A DNA stretch of 60,000 bases from Bolinopsis microptera (taxonomy: Eukaryota; Ctenophora; Tentaculata; Lobata; Bolinopsidae), in contig NC_087075.1 of NCBI RefSeq assembly GCF_026151205.1, positions 7,460,858 to 7,520,857 on the forward strand, read 5' to 3'. Of the stretch, positions 38,801-41,800 are shown piece by piece. Below the pieces are notes generated by a model. The model had not been told where the DNA came from. It saw only the letters and a list, made by a program, of their open reading frames with translations, and ran no database searches. How positions within the stretch are numbered: the stretch's first letter is position 1; the number at the start of each line of letters is the position of its first letter. A program made the position numbers and the translations under genes.

Positions 38801-41800
38801 TTAGTTTAATTAGTGTGTCATGAAAACAGTGAGGAGTTGATAAATTTGTGATGTGCGTATTGCTAGTGTTTTAGTTTCGTATAACTGTTGTGTATGCAGC
38901 GATTCTCGCATTACACGTGCAATTTCAGACTGCAGTTGCAGTTGAGCACATGTTTAATGTTCATTGTTTATGTTTATTCGTATGCGTGCATTACATGTTT
39001 ATAATACATACCGATTGTCCTATAATAGCTGCATTCAAAAGTTAACACAGTGAATGTTGTTATACAGAGAGTTACATGTCCCTGTGTAAAAGAGTGTGCA
39101 GCTGAGTTAGATAAACATCCTGCCTCTCAGCATCTGTTCAACTAGCTGGTGTCCACTATTATTATACAAACGTGTAATTTGTTCACTTGTTCCGGTTATT
39201 TTGTTGGTATATCTTATCTTGAACAAGTTGAAATGCCAATTTGTAATTTCACCATCAAAGAGAGCTCTGTTTTTTATTTTTTAACTAAATTGGTTTCTCT
39301 ACCGTGTTGTTGTCCTGGAAACGTTACAAACTCATGCAGGAGAGCTATTTGAGATGGACAATTCACCTCTTTAAATGAATTTGAAACACGGATTTCACAC
39401 ATTGTGCATAACAAGCCCTAAAGAGCTCTTTAGGGCTTGTTATGCACAATGTGTAAAATCCGTGTTTCAAATTGCTATTCAGTTTTAACTCTCATTATAA
39501 TAAATTCGAGTTTGCATGGTGAAGTTCTTCAGAATCCTTTGGCATGATTTCTTATAGGATAATATGCTCTCCTCCCTCACCATTATGTTGCTCAAATTGA
39601 CGGCTGAGTTATAGTATAGTATATAGTATAGTACTATGTTTACAGTAAACTACCATATAGATGTACTGAAGGTGTATCGTAAGAAGTAGATTCTTGATCT
39701 TTTCTTGATCTTTTCCGGTTTCCGGTCATTCGGCTGCGTCAACTGAGGAACAATTTCACAGATGTGTAATTTCTCAATGGATCCTTAGCTACTCCAATTG
39801 ATCCTTAGCGGCTTAGCTACTCCCTAGACTAAAGGGATATATTTGATGGTAGTATTTTGACTTTTCTCTGCGATTTTTTCTCAGCTCATTTTAGTTCAGA
39901 TCAGAACGTTCAACCTGTCAACAATTTTATACACATTTCATTTAATAACATTTTTTACACGATGTTGCTAGGATCAACTATTTAAATATCCGTTATGTAG
40001 CACATCAGTGTTGCCAGGCAACACTGTTGCCTTGATACACGGATATCTTTGACGTTAGGGCCCCGACCGCTGACCCAGGGTCCTTAACCTCACACTTCCC
40101 CGCCTGGCCACGTGACTACGCTCAACCAATCAGAAGGCATGGCTGTTGTCACGTGACTTCACTCAACCAATCAGAAGGCATGGCTGTTGTCACGTGACTA
40201 CACTCAACCAATCAGAAGGCTTGGCTGTTGTCACGTGACTTCATTCAACCAATCAGAGGCTTGGCTGTTGTCACGTGACTTGAATCACGGAATTTTATTG
40301 GCACATATAGAGTACCCAGGGTACACATTTTCAGGATGCTTCGTGGTGTTTTGTTACTTTAAAAATAAGGGTTTTGGACAAATAGTTAAGTGTGCAATGC
40401 TTGCACACTTCCTTCTTGCGAATTATAACCTATTTGCAGACAAGTTGTGCATTTCTGATCAATTTAGTGCATTGTTGAAGTTGGTGAGCATTGTTGCTTT
40501 TGTTTTGATCTTTTCTTCTTTTCTACTTTTAGAACCTGCTTCCCGGTATTTTTATATCATGATGCAGCAGTTCTAATTTAGAACAGCTGAAGACGATTTA
40601 CATGTATGTATTTAGAAGTTCCTGCTTATGAAACATTTCGTATCACTTATAATATACTACTACTACAACTACTATGTTGGAACTAAGTCCGATCTACGCC
40701 AGATAACCCCCTCCATATATCCCTGTCCCGCATCAGGGTTCGCAGTTCCTCTTTAGAGTTTGTCCCAACTTCCTTCAGTAACATAGACAAGTAGTACTTA
40801 TAATATTATGTTTTATTAAACAACCCCCTCCAAGTTCTTATTAAACAACATTTCCTTAGTTTCTACATCTACTTTATGAAACCAGAAACAATACTTTCAA
40901 TGTTTGCAGTGATTATGATCCGACTCCTCATGAGATGATCTTCTTAAGTTTTAGTCTCTCACTCCTTTACCTCCTACCATTCCTTACCTCTCCCTCCGCA
41001 ACAGAGGACCAAGTCCGCTGCCCTGGGGCACTCCTTATTGAGACAGAACCGTCAGACACAGACGTTATTGAGGGCGGTTCTGCAACTCTCACCTGCATTG
41101 TCAGTGGTTCACTCCTAGAAACTGACGAATCACACCATGCATCCTTCAGATGGTTATACAATGAATTCTTACCTAAAACTATCATAAACAGTGAAATATC
41201 CTGTCCTAACTGTTCAGTTGTCTCGGATGAGTTGTCCAGTATCCTGGTGCTAAACAATGTGCACCACAACCAGACGGGTTTCTATCAATGTGAAGTGAGT
41301 GCAGGTCTCAATACCGTGTACAGTAATGCAGTAAAGCTCCGTGTACATTACATCTTCAATACCGCCCCAGTACTGGTCATGAGGAAGGAGATTCAGGATC
41401 AGTTAGAGGCGTTTCTAGTGGAGCTGAACCAGTGTGATACTCATTCTACTGAAAGTTATCCTGTTTCTAGGACAAGGTGGAGAGTTGAGGGTAATTACAG
41501 TGGTGATGATTTGTCAACTACTTGGGTAAACACGGAGGATACTTTAATACAGGATCTCTCAGGAGGGAATTCTCAGCTCCGAACCCAAATCTCACAAAAC
41601 AGCTACATCATCTACAACCTTCTCCCGGTACACGGTAATCTCCACTACACCTGCTACTCATACGTCACCTTCAACTCAACCACCTACGAGGTCCCTGTTG
41701 TCACCTGGAGTATCCACGGGGCTGACAGCTACAACTTCCTCGCTGCCTCCCCTGACTACAACTACATGACAAACGTCGTCACTGACTCCAGCTCCCCTGT

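Noticed and set aside
39379-39472. microRNA precursor
   Set aside because: Perfect arms without a loop and no asymmetry typical of miRNA hairpins.
40187-40576. 129-codon ORF with hydrophobic end
   Set aside because: Its start lies in the E-box repeat and the rest has no domain, signal or splice support.
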